NCBI GenBank assembly: GCA_963991145.1
Contig: CAXDOZ010000139.1
Span: 1-5,770, forward strand
Length of the DNA: 5,770 bases
DNA from: CAXDOZ01 sp963991145
GTDB taxonomy: Bacteria > Bacteroidota > Bacteroidia > Chitinophagales > JABDMM01
Direction: 5' to 3'
Both the position numbers and the translations under genes were made by a program. The notes beneath the pieces are model-generated. The model did no database searches. It saw only the letters and a list, made by a program, of their open reading frames with translations, and was not told the DNA's origin. The stretch's first letter is position 1. Each line of letters starts with the position of its first letter. Below are positions 5,683 through 5,770 of the stretch, in pieces.

Positions 5683-5770
5683 AGTTCAGGTAGAGGTCTA
5701 GTTCTTCAGAGACCTCTTCATCTAATAATTCTTGCATTAAGGCATCTAATTCATCGTCGCTGAGTGCCAT
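5657..5770 (-). CDS. Short acidic reading frame at the contig edge, probably the 3' end of an upstream gene
   Basis: From the last base, minus strand, an open frame reads MALSDDELDALMQELLDEE and continues to a TAG at 5659-5657, giving 37 residues if the ATG at 5770 is the true start. It is strongly acidic, helical at first, and ends in Tyr-rich YEIYY. The ATG falls exactly on the window edge, so it may equally be an internal Met of a larger gene cut by the contig end. The N-terminal pattern (ELDALMQELLDEE) recalls the first helix of some anti-sigma factors, which would suit a neighbour of an ECF-sensor gene, but it is too short to identify. It overlaps the start of the LTxxQ-like gene by 26 bases in another frame. 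Confidence 0.5.
   Translation of the reverse strand: MALSDDELDALMQELLDEEVSEELDLYLNYDQYEIYY

Noticed and set aside
52..5770. tRNA, rRNA, CRISPR arrays, insertion sequences
   Set aside because: I saw no tRNA-like cloverleaf arms, rRNA conserved blocks, spaced direct repeats or transposase motifs; coding sequence fills almost the whole window.

Overview
The window looks like a whole short contig, or one end of it, from a member of the Bacteroidota (Cytophagia, Flavobacteriia or Sphingobacteriia type), probably from a metagenome or draft assembly. Evidence for this: several lipoproteins with Bacteroidota-style lipoboxes followed by SKE, SKD or KKD; a CUB plus Ig/SprB-like surface protein of the type XI-secreted kind; a 'sensor of ECF-type sigma factor' protein; moderate GC; and starts that mostly lack strong Shine-Dalgarno sequences. 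All genes read on the minus strand, so transcription runs from position 5770 down to 1.

Layout in order of transcription. (i) 5770-5657: a short acidic reading frame that enters from the contig edge. (ii) 5682-5200: a periplasmic LTxxQ/Spy-like protein of the kind found beside ECF sigma factors. (iii) An 81-base gap, the only real intergenic space, which could hold a promoter. (iv) 5118-52: six genes packed with junctions of +7, +1, 0, +1 and -4 bases, almost certainly one operon. They encode a 309-aa lipoprotein with three helical modules resembling DUF1549/DUF4214; a 163-aa lipoprotein with two more such modules; a Tat-exported DUF1501-like protein of the alkaline phosphatase/sulfatase fold; a cytochrome-c-like lipoprotein with a CX4CH motif; a small Ig-like lipoprotein; and the N-terminal 294 residues of a CUB-domain surface protein.

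The main biological point is that the operon resembles the paired system best known from Planctomycetes. There, one large protein (PSCyt1 cytochrome c + DUF1549 + DUF1553) is encoded next to a Tat-signal DUF1501 protein. Here the cytochrome-like and DUF1549-like parts appear as separate lipoproteins around a DUF1501-like gene. This homology is read from motifs only and no function is established. A cell-envelope or surface complex, possibly for redox chemistry or substrate processing, is an inference.

The main technical point is that bases 1-51 are not genomic. They are an untrimmed Illumina Nextera P7/i7/Read 2 adapter, so the CUB gene is cut by the assembly end rather than by biology, and any protein read through that end carries an artificial tail.
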